The position numbers were made by a program, and so were the translations under genes. From CAYPGJ01 sp964638515 (GTDB taxonomy: Bacteria > Planctomycetota > Phycisphaerae > Phycisphaerales > UBA1924), in contig CAZWZL010000006.1 in the NCBI GenBank assembly GCA_964638515.1, forward strand, positions 1 to 64,000: a stretch of 64,000 nucleotides of DNA, in the 5' to 3' direction. How positions within the stretch are numbered: position 1 is the first letter of the stretch; each line of letters opens with the position of its first letter. Below, in pieces: positions 36,904 to 46,342 of this stretch. Under the pieces are notes generated by a model. The model saw only the letters and a list, made by a program, of their open reading frames with translations, made no database searches and had not been told where the DNA came from.

Positions 36904-38673
36904 TCAGTTGGCGCTCATGGCCTTGTGTACTTCTTCGATCAGTTTGTCCACCTGGAAGGGCTTGAACAGCACGCACTGCAACCCCTCCTGGCTGGCGCGC
37001 ACGATCGAGTGATGCGGGTCGTACCCGAAACCCGTCATGAGAATGACCGGCAGCGAGGTGTCCAGCCGGCGCGCCGTCGAGAACACCTCGTACCCGTTCT
37101 TGTCCGGCATCCGGATGTCCGACACGATCAGCCGGAATCCCTTCGAGTCCGGTCCTCCCTTGCGACTGGCGCTCCCGCCAGCAACTCCCGCATACGCCTC
37201 CTCAAGGATGGTCACGGCCTCCCCGCCCGTCGCACACACGGTCACGACCGCGCCGCGCTTGGTCAGCACGTCGCGGATCAACCCGCGGATCTCCTCATCA
37301 TCGTCCGCCACCAGCACCCGACGCCCCGACAACAGCGGATCCTCCGAACTGCTCGCCAATTCCTGATCCACTCCCAGGATCGACTTCGCCCCCTTTGACA
37401 CTTCCCTCACGCGCTTCCGGATCGCTTCCACGTCGCGGATGATCCGCGCCACGTGCTCGGCCACCGCCGGGTCCGCCGCGAGCGCCTGCTCCTTGAGCCA
37501 CTCCGCCTCCACGGCCAGGTCGTTCAACGGCTCCTGCAACTCCCCTTCCATCCGGCCCGCCACGGCCTCGTTCGTCACGATCCGCTCCGCCACCAGCAGA
37601 TTCAGCATGTGCAGCGCCATCGCGACGTGCCGGGCGAAAATCTCGGCAAAGTGCCGGTCGTCCTCCGTGAACGCGCCCACTCGATTGCTCTCGACGTTGA
37701 ACACGCCGATCACCTTGTCATCGAGTGTCAGCGGAGTCGTCAGCGACGAACCCGGCGTGTCCATGCCCCGGATGTACCGCGGGTCCTTGGCCGCATCGTG
37801 GCAGATGTACGAGCGCCCCGTGGCGCCGACATACCCGCTGATCCCGTTCCCCTCCTTCGAGGCGTACAGCTGAATGTCCTGCACGCCCTGCCGGAGCCCG
37901 GACGACATCACCAATTCCAGCTTCCGCCCGTCCGGATCGAGCAGGTAGATCACGAAGTGGTCGAACTGCAGCAGGTCGTGCGCGAGCTGCACGATCTTCT
38001 TCCGGAGGAAATCGAGCCGATCATGCACATGCATCCGGCGCACCTGGTCCGACTCCAGCCGCACCAGTTCCTGACCCGCCCGGTCCAACGCGTCGATCTT
38101 CTGCTGCGTGCGATGCATCGCCGTGACATCCCGAACGACCGCGGCCACGCGCCACGCCCCGTCGGCGTTGCCGGCGCCCCGCCCCGCCGACGCTCGCGCC
38201 ACCAACACCTCGTATGCCCGCTGATCCGTCGAAACCACGCGCTGCCGGTGCGCCGATCCTCGAACCCCGCTCTCCCCGAAGCCGGCATCCAGCCAGGAAC
38301 CCGCCCGCTCGCAGGCCTCCATCACCCGTTCGCGCGTCTGAACATCCAACTCCATGAACAGCGGGCTGGCCCACACGATTCGTCCCCCGGCCTCGTACAG
38401 GCAGGCCGCTTCTCCGATCGACTCCAACAGCCCCCGCTCCTGGGCCACCGTCAACGCCCGCCCAAGCCCGGTCAGCTCCGCCGCGTCCGCCATCACCGAA
38501 ACGTGCTCGCCCTGCCACACCGCCTCCGCGGCACGAGCCGCATCCACCCGAACGACCTCGAAGTGCTCCTTCAGCGCACTGAGCAACGCCTCCGACGGCT
38601 CCCGCTGGTCAGCCAGCACGAACAGCCGCGCCCGCTCCAACCCGGACCCGGACTCACGCTTGGGTTTCGTCAT
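36904..38673 (-). CDS. PAS-GAF-receiver signalling protein without a kinase domain
   Basis: 589 residues. A degenerate N-terminal region is followed by a PAS-like domain (about 80-190, ESIGEAACLYEAGGRIVWASPLF), a GAF domain (about 215-365, FDHFVIYLLDPDGRKLELVMSSG, GISGYVGATGRSYICHD, PLTLDDKVIGVFNVES), a long helical segment (370-430) that resembles a kinase dimerisation helix but lacks the phospho-His, and a C-terminal receiver (450-589) with DDD at 457-459, phospho-acceptor D519 in VSDIRMPD and the Lys in FKPF. There is no HATPase or output domain, so it must act through partners. GGAGG lies about 12 bases before the ATG. It is divergent from the Gld-type exporter. Confidence 0.85.
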   Translation of the reverse strand: MTKPKRESGSGLERARLFVLADQREPSEALLSALKEHFEVVRVDAARAAEAVWQGEHVSVMADAAELTGLGRALTVAQERGLLESIGEAACLYEAGGRIVWASPLFMELDVQTRERVMEACERAGSWLDAGFGESGVRGSAHRQRVVSTDQRAYEVLVARASAGRGAGNADGAWRVAAVVRDVTAMHRTQQKIDALDRAGQELVRLESDQVRRMHVHDRLDFLRKKIVQLAHDLLQFDHFVIYLLDPDGRKLELVMSSGLRQGVQDIQLYASKEGNGISGYVGATGRSYICHDAAKDPRYIRGMDTPGSSLTTPLTLDDKVIGVFNVESNRVGAFTEDDRHFAEIFARHVAMALHMLNLLVAERIVTNEAVAGRMEGELQEPLNDLAVEAEWLKEQALAADPAVAEHVARIIRDVEAIRKRVREVSKGAKSILGVDQELASSSEDPLLSGRRVLVADDDEEIRGLIRDVLTKRGAVVTVCATGGEAVTILEEAYAGVAGGSASRKGGPDSKGFRLIVSDIRMPDKNGYEVFSTARRLDTSLPVILMTGFGYDPHHSIVRASQEGLQCVLFKPFQVDKLIEEVHKAMSAN

Positions 38674-38729
38674 CGTTGACTCGCGCCTCCGCGATCATCC
38701 TATCCGCCGATTCCCTCCCCCATCCCCCC

Positions 38730-38760
38730 TTGACATCGACCAATCCACACCCGCTACTGT
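38730..38760 (+). promoter_or_regulatory. Promoter of the Gld-type ABC exporter operon
   Basis: A perfect TTGACA (38730-38735), a 19-base spacer and TACTGT (38755-38760), about 15 bases before the first gene. The spacer is longer than optimal. Confidence 0.5.
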
Positions 38761-38775
38761 GCCGACTCCCCCACC

Positions 38776-39728
<953 letters not shown>

Positions 39729-39732
<4 letters not shown>

Positions 39733-40445
39733 CGCCGCTCCTGGCGATCGCCAAGCGCGAACTGCTCTCGCTCTTCCGCACACCGACGGGATGGCTCATC
39801 ATCGCGCTGTACCTCGTGCTGGCCGGCGCCGTCTTCGCGCTCGCCACGCTTCGTCCCGCCGCCCCGGCTTCGCTCCGTGACTTTTTTTCCATCTCGCAGT
39901 GGCTGCTGCTCTTCGTCGCCCCCGCCGTGTCCATGAAGACGCTCGCCGAGGAACGACGCTCCGGCGCCATCGAATCCCTCCTTTCCGCGCCCGTCTCCGA
40001 ATGGCACATCGTCCCCGCCAAAGCCCTCGCGGCGTTCCTGTTTGTCTCGATCATGCTGATCCCGACATTGGCCTACCCCGCCCTGCTCGCCACACTCGGA
40101 TCGTTCGATCTGGCCGGCGCCCTCGTGGGCTATCTCGGGCTTCTCCTCCTCGCGCTCCTCTACGTGAGCGTCGGCGTCCTGTGCTCCGCGTGCACGGCTT
40201 CGCAGGCGTCCGCGTTCCTGGCCACCGTCGGCTCGCTCATCCTGATCAGGCTCGTCACCGTGCAGGGCGCCGCGTTCCTTCCGCCCCCCTTCGACGGCGC
40301 GCTGTACGCGCTCTCTCCCGAGCTGCGCCTCGCCGATTTCGCCAGGGGCGTGCTCGACACCTCCCACCTCGTCTACTTCCTCGTCGCCTCCGGCGTGGCG
40401 CTCACCCTCGCCGTCTCAGCGTTGGAGACTCGCCGATGGCGATGA
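39729..40445 (+). CDS. ABC-2 exporter permease (GldF-like)
   Basis: A 238-residue membrane protein with six predicted helices. It begins LLAIAKRELLSLFRTPTGWLIIALYLVLAGAVF, the usual N-terminus of ABC-2 permeases that carry GldF likeness, and contains KTLAEERRSGAIESLLSAPVSEWHIVPAKALAAFLF, the coupling segment to the ATPase. It overlaps the ATPase gene by four bases and the next gene by ten, so the set is translationally coupled. Confidence 0.88.
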
Positions 40446-42472
40446 CCGCGCCCCGCCGCCGCTGGCGCTACGCGCTCACGACGCTCGCGCTCACGCTGGC
40501 TGCGATCATCGCCGCCGGCGCCTCCATCGCGCTGGCCCAATCCCATCGCGTCCGCCTGGACCTCACCGCAGCACGATCACAATCACTCTCCCCCCGCACC
40601 CGCGCCATCATCGACGGCCTCTCCGGGCCAGTCGACATACTGGTGGTCAACGCGCCCTCCGCAGACCGTTCCGCACGCCGCGCGCTCGCTGACCTGCTCG
40701 ATGCGCTCGATCGAGCCTCCACGAAGCTCACGATCACCAGCATCGACGCCGCCTCCATCGACGGCGCCCCCCGATTCGATGACCTGCTCCGCCGGCTCGC
40801 CGAACCCAGACGCGATCTCATCTCCGCCCACGCCCAATCGCTCGAAGCATCGCTCGACGCGGCCGCCTCTCTCGCCGATCCGCTCGCGTCCCTCTCCCAC
40901 GCGCTCGAGACCGCGCGCGCCGCGCTTCCCCCCGACGATCGGTCCCGCGACGCGCTGGCCGCGGCCGCCGCCGCCATGCGCGTGCGCGCCGACGAACTCC
41001 GAGCCCTCGTCGCATCCACCGCCACCCGCAAGGTTCTCCCCCACGCCGGGCTCAATCTCCCCGCCACCGACGCGCTCCGAGAGCCGATCCGCGCGCTGCT
41101 CGAGAAGGTCGCCAAGGACCTCAACGCGCTGGCCTCGCTCCGCGCGCCGGGGCTGTCCGCCGATCCAACGGTTCTTCGGGATCGCGCGCTCGCAGCCTCG
41201 GACGCGCTCTCCAGGCTCGCCCCCCTCGACCTGCTCTCCCTGCTCCGCGCCGTCGAAGCGGGGCCCGCCGTGCTGCTCATCTCCGACTCGGCGCTCACCG
41301 CCGTCGCGTACGACGCCCTGCTTGCGGCGCCCGGCGATGAACGCGCAACGCGCGCTGGCGCCGAGCAACTCCTTGCCACCGCTCTGGCCTCACTCACCAC
41401 TCCACCTCCCACCGTCGTGCTCGTGCACGCGGTCTCGCCCCGCCTGCTCGATGATCAATCCAACCCGGAATCGCCCGACGCCCGCGCGTTTTTCGCGGGG
41501 CTCCTCCACCGTCTCTCCAATCTCGGCCACGCCGTCGTCGAATGGCCCATCGCGCTCAGAGACATCGAGCCCGCGCTCCCACAATCCACGCCCGCACGCC
41601 CCGCGGTCTACGTCATCATCCCCCCCACCGCTTCCGCGCGCGAAGCCTCCACGGCAATCTCCCGTCTGGCCGCCGTCACCCGGACGCTTCTTGAACGAGG
41701 CGAGAACGTTCTGCTCACGCTCGAGCCTTCGCTCTTCCCGCGCGTCGGCCAGCCCGACCCGTTCGTGGAACTGGTGGCGCCGTTCGCCATTCACCCCGAC
41801 ACCGGCCGCCCTCTGGTGCAGAGACTCTCGACACCACGCGGAACACTGCTCTGGCCCGAGTTTCGCGCACTGGCCGAGAGGACGGCCACCCACCCCTTGA
41901 CCGCCCCCTTGGCCGGTCTCTCCCTCAGCCTCCCATGGCCGACGCCGATGCGCGTCGACGCCCCGGCCGCGCCGATTCTCATCATCCCGGATTCACCCGA
42001 CGTGTGGGGAGAATCGCAGTGGCTCTCGTTCCGAGCGGTCCCCCGCGACCAGCGAGCCCTGACATCCGAGCCCCCCACGCGTGACCCGGCCTCCGACAAT
42101 GTGCACGGCCCCTGGCCGGTCGCCGCAGCAGCGGCGCGCCCGGCTCCGCACTCGGCCTCCGGCCACGCCGAGCAGCGACTTGTCGTCGTCGGCGCGAGCG
42201 CGTGGTTCTTCGACCCCGTCGCGCTCGAACCCGACCCGAACGCCCCGAGACCAACCGCCCTCAATCCCGGCAACTCCGAACTCTTCGATGCCTCGCTCCG
42301 TTGGCTCGCGCATCAGGACGACCTGCTCGCCCCGGGCGCGGAATCCGTCTCCACACCCCGGATCCCCGCGATGTCCGCATCCGCGCTCACCGCGCTACGC
42401 TGGGGCGTCACCCTCATCCCGCCCGCCCTCGTGCTGCTGCTCGGGCTTCTCGTGCACCTCGTCCGTCGATAG
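40436..42472 (+). CDS. Gld-type ABC auxiliary membrane protein (GldG-like)
   Basis: A 678-residue protein with one N-terminal membrane helix (YALTTLALTLAAIIAAGASIALA), a large extracytoplasmic region, and one C-terminal helix (WGVTLIPPALVLLLGLLVHLVRR). After the first helix comes the family-like VRLDLTAARSQSLSPRTRAIIDGLSGPVDILVV, typical of the auxiliary component annotated as involved in gliding motility. A helical insertion rich in Ala/Arg (about 105-235) is longer than in the GldG proteins I know. The Ala/Arg-rich composition explains the many shadow frames here. Cargo unknown. Confidence 0.82.
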   Translation: MAMTAPRRRWRYALTTLALTLAAIIAAGASIALAQSHRVRLDLTAARSQSLSPRTRAIIDGLSGPVDILVVNAPSADRSARRALADLLDALDRASTKLTITSIDAASIDGAPRFDDLLRRLAEPRRDLISAHAQSLEASLDAAASLADPLASLSHALETARAALPPDDRSRDALAAAAAAMRVRADELRALVASTATRKVLPHAGLNLPATDALREPIRALLEKVAKDLNALASLRAPGLSADPTVLRDRALAASDALSRLAPLDLLSLLRAVEAGPAVLLISDSALTAVAYDALLAAPGDERATRAGAEQLLATALASLTTPPPTVVLVHAVSPRLLDDQSNPESPDARAFFAGLLHRLSNLGHAVVEWPIALRDIEPALPQSTPARPAVYVIIPPTASAREASTAISRLAAVTRTLLERGENVLLTLEPSLFPRVGQPDPFVELVAPFAIHPDTGRPLVQRLSTPRGTLLWPEFRALAERTATHPLTAPLAGLSLSLPWPTPMRVDAPAAPILIIPDSPDVWGESQWLSFRAVPRDQRALTSEPPTRDPASDNVHGPWPVAAAAARPAPHSASGHAEQRLVVVGASAWFFDPVALEPDPNAPRPTALNPGNSELFDASLRWLAHQDDLLAPGAESVSTPRIPAMSASALTALRWGVTLIPPALVLLLGLLVHLVRR

Positions 42473-42479
42473 CCGCCAG

Positions 42480-42485
42480 TACACT
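42480..42485 (+). promoter_or_regulatory. Candidate -10 element before the DUF4340-like gene
   Basis: TACACT lies eight bases before the ATG at 42494 (two before the in-frame ATG at 42488), suggesting a leaderless transcript starting at the second ATG. Confidence 0.35.
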
Positions 42486-42493
42486 CGATGCTC

Positions 42494-43837
42494 ATGTCGC
42501 GCACCGCGCTGCTCATCGCGCTGCTCCTCTCCTTCGTCCTGGCGCTGGTGTGGGCCTACACATCCTCCGTGCGCGCGCCCGCCCCGGCGGGCCCGGGTGA
42601 AACGACGCACGTGCTGGCCTTCGACCCCTCAGCCATCACCCGAATCGATCTTGTCGACGCCGATTCGCGTCTCGTCATCGCACGGGACGCACTCCTGCGC
42701 TGGACCGTGTCGCGCACGGCGGAGTCGCCCCTCGATCCCCCGTGGCCGATCGAAGCGACCGCGCTCCAGGCCGCGCTGGCAGCCGTGTCCAGCGCCCCGC
42801 TCAGCCCGACCAGCAGCCCGCTCTCCGGCGACCGACGCGCCATCACGCTCGCCCTGCACGCCAAGGACGCCCGATTTGACTTGACGGTGCATCCGCCCGT
42901 GGGAGCGCGCGCGGGGGTGTACGCCGATCCACCCCGCAGATGGTTCACGGCGCCGGCCGATGCGTTCGAACTGTTCACGCCCGCCAACACATCGGCGCTC
43001 CGAACGACGGCAGCCCTCCCCTCCGCCTCCGTCAACGCCGACGAGCTGGCGATTGAGACGCCGGACGGAGCGCCCATCGTGCTCGTCCGCCTCGGATCTC
43101 GCTGGAGCCTGATCGAGCCCGTGGTGTCGCCGGCCGACCCGGACGCGGTCAGCAGGCTCCTCTCGGCCTTGGCTTCGCTGCGCTTCGCCTCGCTGCGCCC
43201 CTCCCCGGACCCGCTCCCACTCACCCCCGCACTTTCGATCTCGCTCACCATCCACGCGAGCGACGGCGAGACGATCGATCGCTTCCCCGTGCAGGAACGG
43301 CTGGTGCTCGCCGATAGGCCCTCCGGCTCTCGCGCTTCCACGCCGACCGCCGCAGCGCGTTATCCCGGCGGACCGATGTACCCACTGCTGCCCGCGGACC
43401 TCACCGTGGTCCCCACCAATCCCGAACCGCTCGTGCACCGGTTCGCCTCGCCGGTTTCGCTGCACGACGTCGCCGCCGTCACCATCGACTTCATCCATCC
43501 GCCGCTCACCCGCCGTCTCCGACGCGAACTCGACGGCTGGACGCAGAGCGACCGCCTGCCCGACGAGACCCAGTCCCGTGCGACTCAGGCCGACGATGCG
43601 CACATCGATGAACTCCTGCGATTCCTGCTGACCACGCGCGCGACGAGCCTCTCGCTCACTCACCCCGACGGGCACGAGCAGCCCCTCGCCCGCATCCGGA
43701 TTCAGGACGTGGCCGACCGAACGCTCGATGAATGCGCCCTCGTCCGAACGCCCCTCAGCCCTGATACTCCCGCCACCCGATCGGGCAAGGTCCTGCGCCA
43801 CTACTCGACGATCACCCCTGCCCTTCTCACGCCCTGA
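42494..43837 (+). CDS. DUF4340-like membrane-anchored protein of the Gld-type exporter
   Basis: About 447 residues: an N-terminal membrane helix (TALLIALLLSFVLALVWAY) and an extracytoplasmic beta-rich part. It has the DUF4340 pattern, opening with VLAFDPSAITRIDLVDADSRLVIARDALLRWTVS and repeating a related unit further on (LAIETPDGAPIVLVRLGSRWSLIEPV). This family regularly follows GldG-like genes. ATG 42494 (MSRTALL) is preferred over ATG 42488 because of the TACACT position. The end overlaps the convergent ribD gene by 11 bases. Confidence 0.78.
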   Translation: MSRTALLIALLLSFVLALVWAYTSSVRAPAPAGPGETTHVLAFDPSAITRIDLVDADSRLVIARDALLRWTVSRTAESPLDPPWPIEATALQAALAAVSSAPLSPTSSPLSGDRRAITLALHAKDARFDLTVHPPVGARAGVYADPPRRWFTAPADAFELFTPANTSALRTTAALPSASVNADELAIETPDGAPIVLVRLGSRWSLIEPVVSPADPDAVSRLLSALASLRFASLRPSPDPLPLTPALSISLTIHASDGETIDRFPVQERLVLADRPSGSRASTPTAAARYPGGPMYPLLPADLTVVPTNPEPLVHRFASPVSLHDVAAVTIDFIHPPLTRRLRRELDGWTQSDRLPDETQSRATQADDAHIDELLRFLLTTRATSLSLTHPDGHEQPLARIRIQDVADRTLDECALVRTPLSPDTPATRSGKVLRHYSTITPALLTP

Positions 43838-44930
43838 CGCGCTTCCACACAATCCAGGCGTCCCCGCCAACATCGCGCGAACGAACCAACCGCATCGCCG
43901 TCGCCTCGCTCAGGTGCTCCAATGCCCGTCCCGACGCGGGCCCGGGCGCCCGATCGTCTCCCAGCAGCCGCCCTCCCACGAACACCCAGGCCTCATCCAA
44001 GAGCCCCTCTCGGACGAGCGCACCGGTCAACCCCGGCCCCGCCTCGACCTCGACCCGGGTCGCGCCCAATTCGCTGCCGAGCCACCGCAACAACCCCTCG
44101 AGGCACACCCGCCCCTCTTCCTGGCCCGTCATGACCTCCACTCGCACCCCGGCCGACCGCAGCCGCTCGGCTTTCTCCGCGTTCCGCCCCGACATGGAGC
44201 GCGCCTCGACCACAACCACCACCGGCGCTTCGCGCGCCGTGCGCACGAGCGCCGAGCCCTCGGGGATGCGAAGCGAAGGGTCCACCACCACTCTCGCGGC
44301 CACGCGCCGGACGCGGGCCACGCCCCGGGCCGTGAGCAAGGGGTCGTCCGCAAGCACCGTGCCGATGCCCGTCATGATGACGTCCACGCGCGAACGCAGG
44401 CGGTGCACGCGCGCGCGGGCCGCAGGACCCGAAATCCACTTCGACTCGCCCGTCCGAGTCGCCACCTTGCCGTCCACGGTCATGGCCCACTTGCCGATCA
44501 CCCAGGGCCGGCCCGTGTGCACCCGATGAACGAACGCGTCTGAAATCTCCGCGGCCGCGCGGCTTGCGAGCGAATACCGAACACGCACTCCCCGTTGTTC
44601 GAGCGCCTCGCCGCCCCCGCTTGCCGCCGGGTTCGGATCGCGATGCGCGATCACCACCTCCACGATGCCGGCGTCGACCAACGCCGCGGCACAGGGGCCC
44701 GTCTTGCCCGCGTGATTGCAGGGCTCAAGCGTCACCCAAGCCGTAGCGCCCCGCGCGCGCGAGCCGGCGCGCGCCAGCGCTTCCACCTCGGCGTGAACCC
44801 CCCCGAACTTCCGATGATGCCCGATCGAGATGATCTCCCCGCTCGCCGTGCCGATGACGCAGCCGACCGGCGGGTTGGGCTCGACGTCCCCAAGCCCGCG
44901 CCACGCGGCCCGTGCGGCTAGGTCGAGCAT
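43827..44930 (-). CDS. ribD: Bifunctional riboflavin biosynthesis deaminase/reductase RibD
   Basis: A 367-residue enzyme with an N-terminal zinc deaminase and a C-terminal reductase. The zinc motif is HAE (46-48) and PCNHAGKTGPC (70-80); EPNPPVGCVIG precedes it as usual. The reductase half starts at about residue 145 (RPWVIGKWAMTVDGKVATRTGESKWISG) and includes DVIMTGIGTVLADDPLLTAR and the late VEAGPGLTGALVREGLLDE. ATG 44930 fits the family start; an in-frame GTG at 44957 would overlap the RNase HII-like gene. It follows that gene by 20 bases. Confidence 0.93.
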   Translation of the reverse strand: MLDLAARAAWRGLGDVEPNPPVGCVIGTASGEIISIGHHRKFGGVHAEVEALARAGSRARGATAWVTLEPCNHAGKTGPCAAALVDAGIVEVVIAHRDPNPAASGGGEALEQRGVRVRYSLASRAAAEISDAFVHRVHTGRPWVIGKWAMTVDGKVATRTGESKWISGPAARARVHRLRSRVDVIMTGIGTVLADDPLLTARGVARVRRVAARVVVDPSLRIPEGSALVRTAREAPVVVVVEARSMSGRNAEKAERLRSAGVRVEVMTGQEEGRVCLEGLLRWLGSELGATRVEVEAGPGLTGALVREGLLDEAWVFVGGRLLGDDRAPGPASGRALEHLSEATAMRLVRSRDVGGDAWIVWKRVRA

Positions 44931-44950
44931 GCTCCGATCCAGCCGAGTGC

Positions 44951-45979
44951 TTACCACCGACGCACCATCGCCTTTCGCTCCGACGGCGTGATCACCCCCC
45001 CGACGTCTTCGAGCCATCGGCGCGCATCCTTCACGTACCCGGCGGTGGGCTTGAGGTCGGCGAGCCTGGCGCCGAAATGACGGTTGATTCGCGCCATCGA
45101 CACCTCTCGAACCAGCTTGGCAGCCATCGACGCGAGAGCCACAGGAAAGTGGCGAGCGTCTGCCTCCGGGGTCAGTAACGCCGTCATTCGGCGCACGGGA
45201 CCGGTCGTTGGGCCCCTCACAGCGTAACGGCTGTACTCCGCGCACTCCTCCAACGTCTGCACGTCGCTCCCCGTCACCGACCGGAAGAACGACCCATACT
45301 TCGTTCGCCCCCCGTGGCGGTCCATCACCAGTCGCATCCCCCCTTCGACGCCCGTCCCCTCCGCGCCCCAGCGTACCCACCCCTCGCGCACCAGCTCCCC
45401 CGCCGCGGCCAGATTCACCGCGCCCTTGCTTCCCCACAGCTCACATCCGTCATTGAACTCTCGCTCCCCCACCACTCGCACACGCAGCGCGAGCAGCTCG
45501 ACCCCCGCCCGCTCGCACGCGGCGTGCAGTGCGTTCGTGCTCAGCGAGATCTCCTCGGCATCGGCGTTCGTCGGAGCGTCTATGGGCGGCCCGCCGTACC
45601 AGGGCTCATCCGGGAACGCGGCGCCGAGCGCCGTCAGCAATGCCTCGTCCGTGGACGGCTGACTGCCCAGCGCGCCAAGCGCGCAGAACACGCCGCGCTC
45701 AAGGTGAAGAAGAGGCTTGGCGGATGAGGAGGCCTTAAGCAGCTTGGAGTCATTGAAGATCACGCTGCCCCGTCTCGCGGCCCTGGGTTCACGCGACACG
45801 GCCGGCGCGAGCATCTCCCACACATCCGGCGCGCGAACACCCTCCGCCCCCTCGCCCGGGTTCCACCCGCGCAGCCTGATCGCGGCCATGGCCACGCACA
45901 GCGGGCCGAGCATGGGGCCGTAGCCCGCTTCGTCGAGCCCGACGTAGATGAGGTCTCCGGCTTCGGCGGGCGCGTCCAC
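44951..45979 (-). CDS. Divergent RNase HII-like protein
   Basis: 342 residues, much longer than RNase HII (about 200). The first motif is intact: YVGLDEAGYGPMLGPL with D16 and E17, followed by NDSKLL (76-81). A third acidic residue fits D220 in LVMDRHGGRTKY. The fourth catalytic Asp of RNase HII, in AKVTRD, is replaced by Glu (E292 in MAAKLVREVSMARI). Insertions lie at about 85-175. RNase HII cuts RNA in RNA-DNA hybrids at single ribonucleotides; activity here is uncertain. The GTG start follows GACAAT by six bases, with TTGACG 16 bases further up. Confidence 0.75.
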   Translation of the reverse strand: MDAPAEAGDLIYVGLDEAGYGPMLGPLCVAMAAIRLRGWNPGEGAEGVRAPDVWEMLAPAVSREPRAARRGSVIFNDSKLLKASSSAKPLLHLERGVFCALGALGSQPSTDEALLTALGAAFPDEPWYGGPPIDAPTNADAEEISLSTNALHAACERAGVELLALRVRVVGEREFNDGCELWGSKGAVNLAAAGELVREGWVRWGAEGTGVEGGMRLVMDRHGGRTKYGSFFRSVTGSDVQTLEECAEYSRYAVRGPTTGPVRRMTALLTPEADARHFPVALASMAAKLVREVSMARINRHFGARLADLKPTAGYVKDARRWLEDVGGVITPSERKAMVRRW

Positions 45980-45985
45980 CCGGGG

Positions 45986-46013
45986 ATTGTCGGTCGCACG
46001 GCGCGATCGTCAA
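45986..46013 (-). promoter_or_regulatory. Promoter for a leaderless RNase HII-like mRNA
   Basis: TTGACG (46013-46008), a 16-base spacer and GACAAT (45991-45986) on the minus strand; the GTG start at 45979 is six bases downstream, at the expected transcription start. Confidence 0.6.
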
Positions 46014-46037
46014 TGCGGCCCAAAGTCCTTCGATCGG

Positions 46038-46079
46038 CAAAAAGAACAAGGCGTGGACCGGGGTGAGCGATCCACGCCT
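46038..46079 (-). terminator. Intrinsic terminator after the 41-residue membrane peptide gene
   Basis: A 9-bp stem (AGGCGTGGA/TCCACGCCT, 46049-46057 with 46071-46079) followed on the minus strand by TGTTCTTTTTGC. The plus-strand reading also has a T-rich stretch, but weaker. Confidence 0.8.
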
Positions 46080-46108
46080 GTGTGTTGTCTTGCGCGTTGT
46101 GAGGCCGG

Positions 46109-46234
46109 TTACTGCTGGAGGCTGGGCTCGGTCTTCAATCCGCCCGACCCGCCACCCATGTTCTTCGCGATGAGCACCACCGCGACCACGAGCAGCACGA
46201 CGGCGATCACAATCTTCACGATCTTGGCGTTCAT
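46109..46234 (-). CDS. Single-span membrane peptide, 41 aa
   Basis: A short gene starting ATG at 46234 with AAGGAG about ten bases upstream. The product has a basic N-terminus (MNAKIVK), one strongly hydrophobic helix (IVIAVVLLVVAVVLIA) and a short polar tail (KNMGGGSGGLKTEPSLQQ). It lies 108 bases downstream of the prepilin gene on the same strand and just before a strong terminator, so it is probably the last gene of that transcript. Function is unknown; an accessory role in pilin or pseudopilin assembly is conceivable but not shown. Confidence 0.72.
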   Translation of the reverse strand: MNAKIVKIVIAVVLLVVAVVLIAKNMGGGSGGLKTEPSLQQ

Positions 46235-46342
46235 GCCTTGTTGGCTCCTTGAATGCTCAGGCCCGTTCGAACGAGGCGGCCTGAGGGAAGCGTTAGCCTA
46301 GAAGATCGTGTCGTCGATCGCAACAGTGGTCCAACCTGAGCA

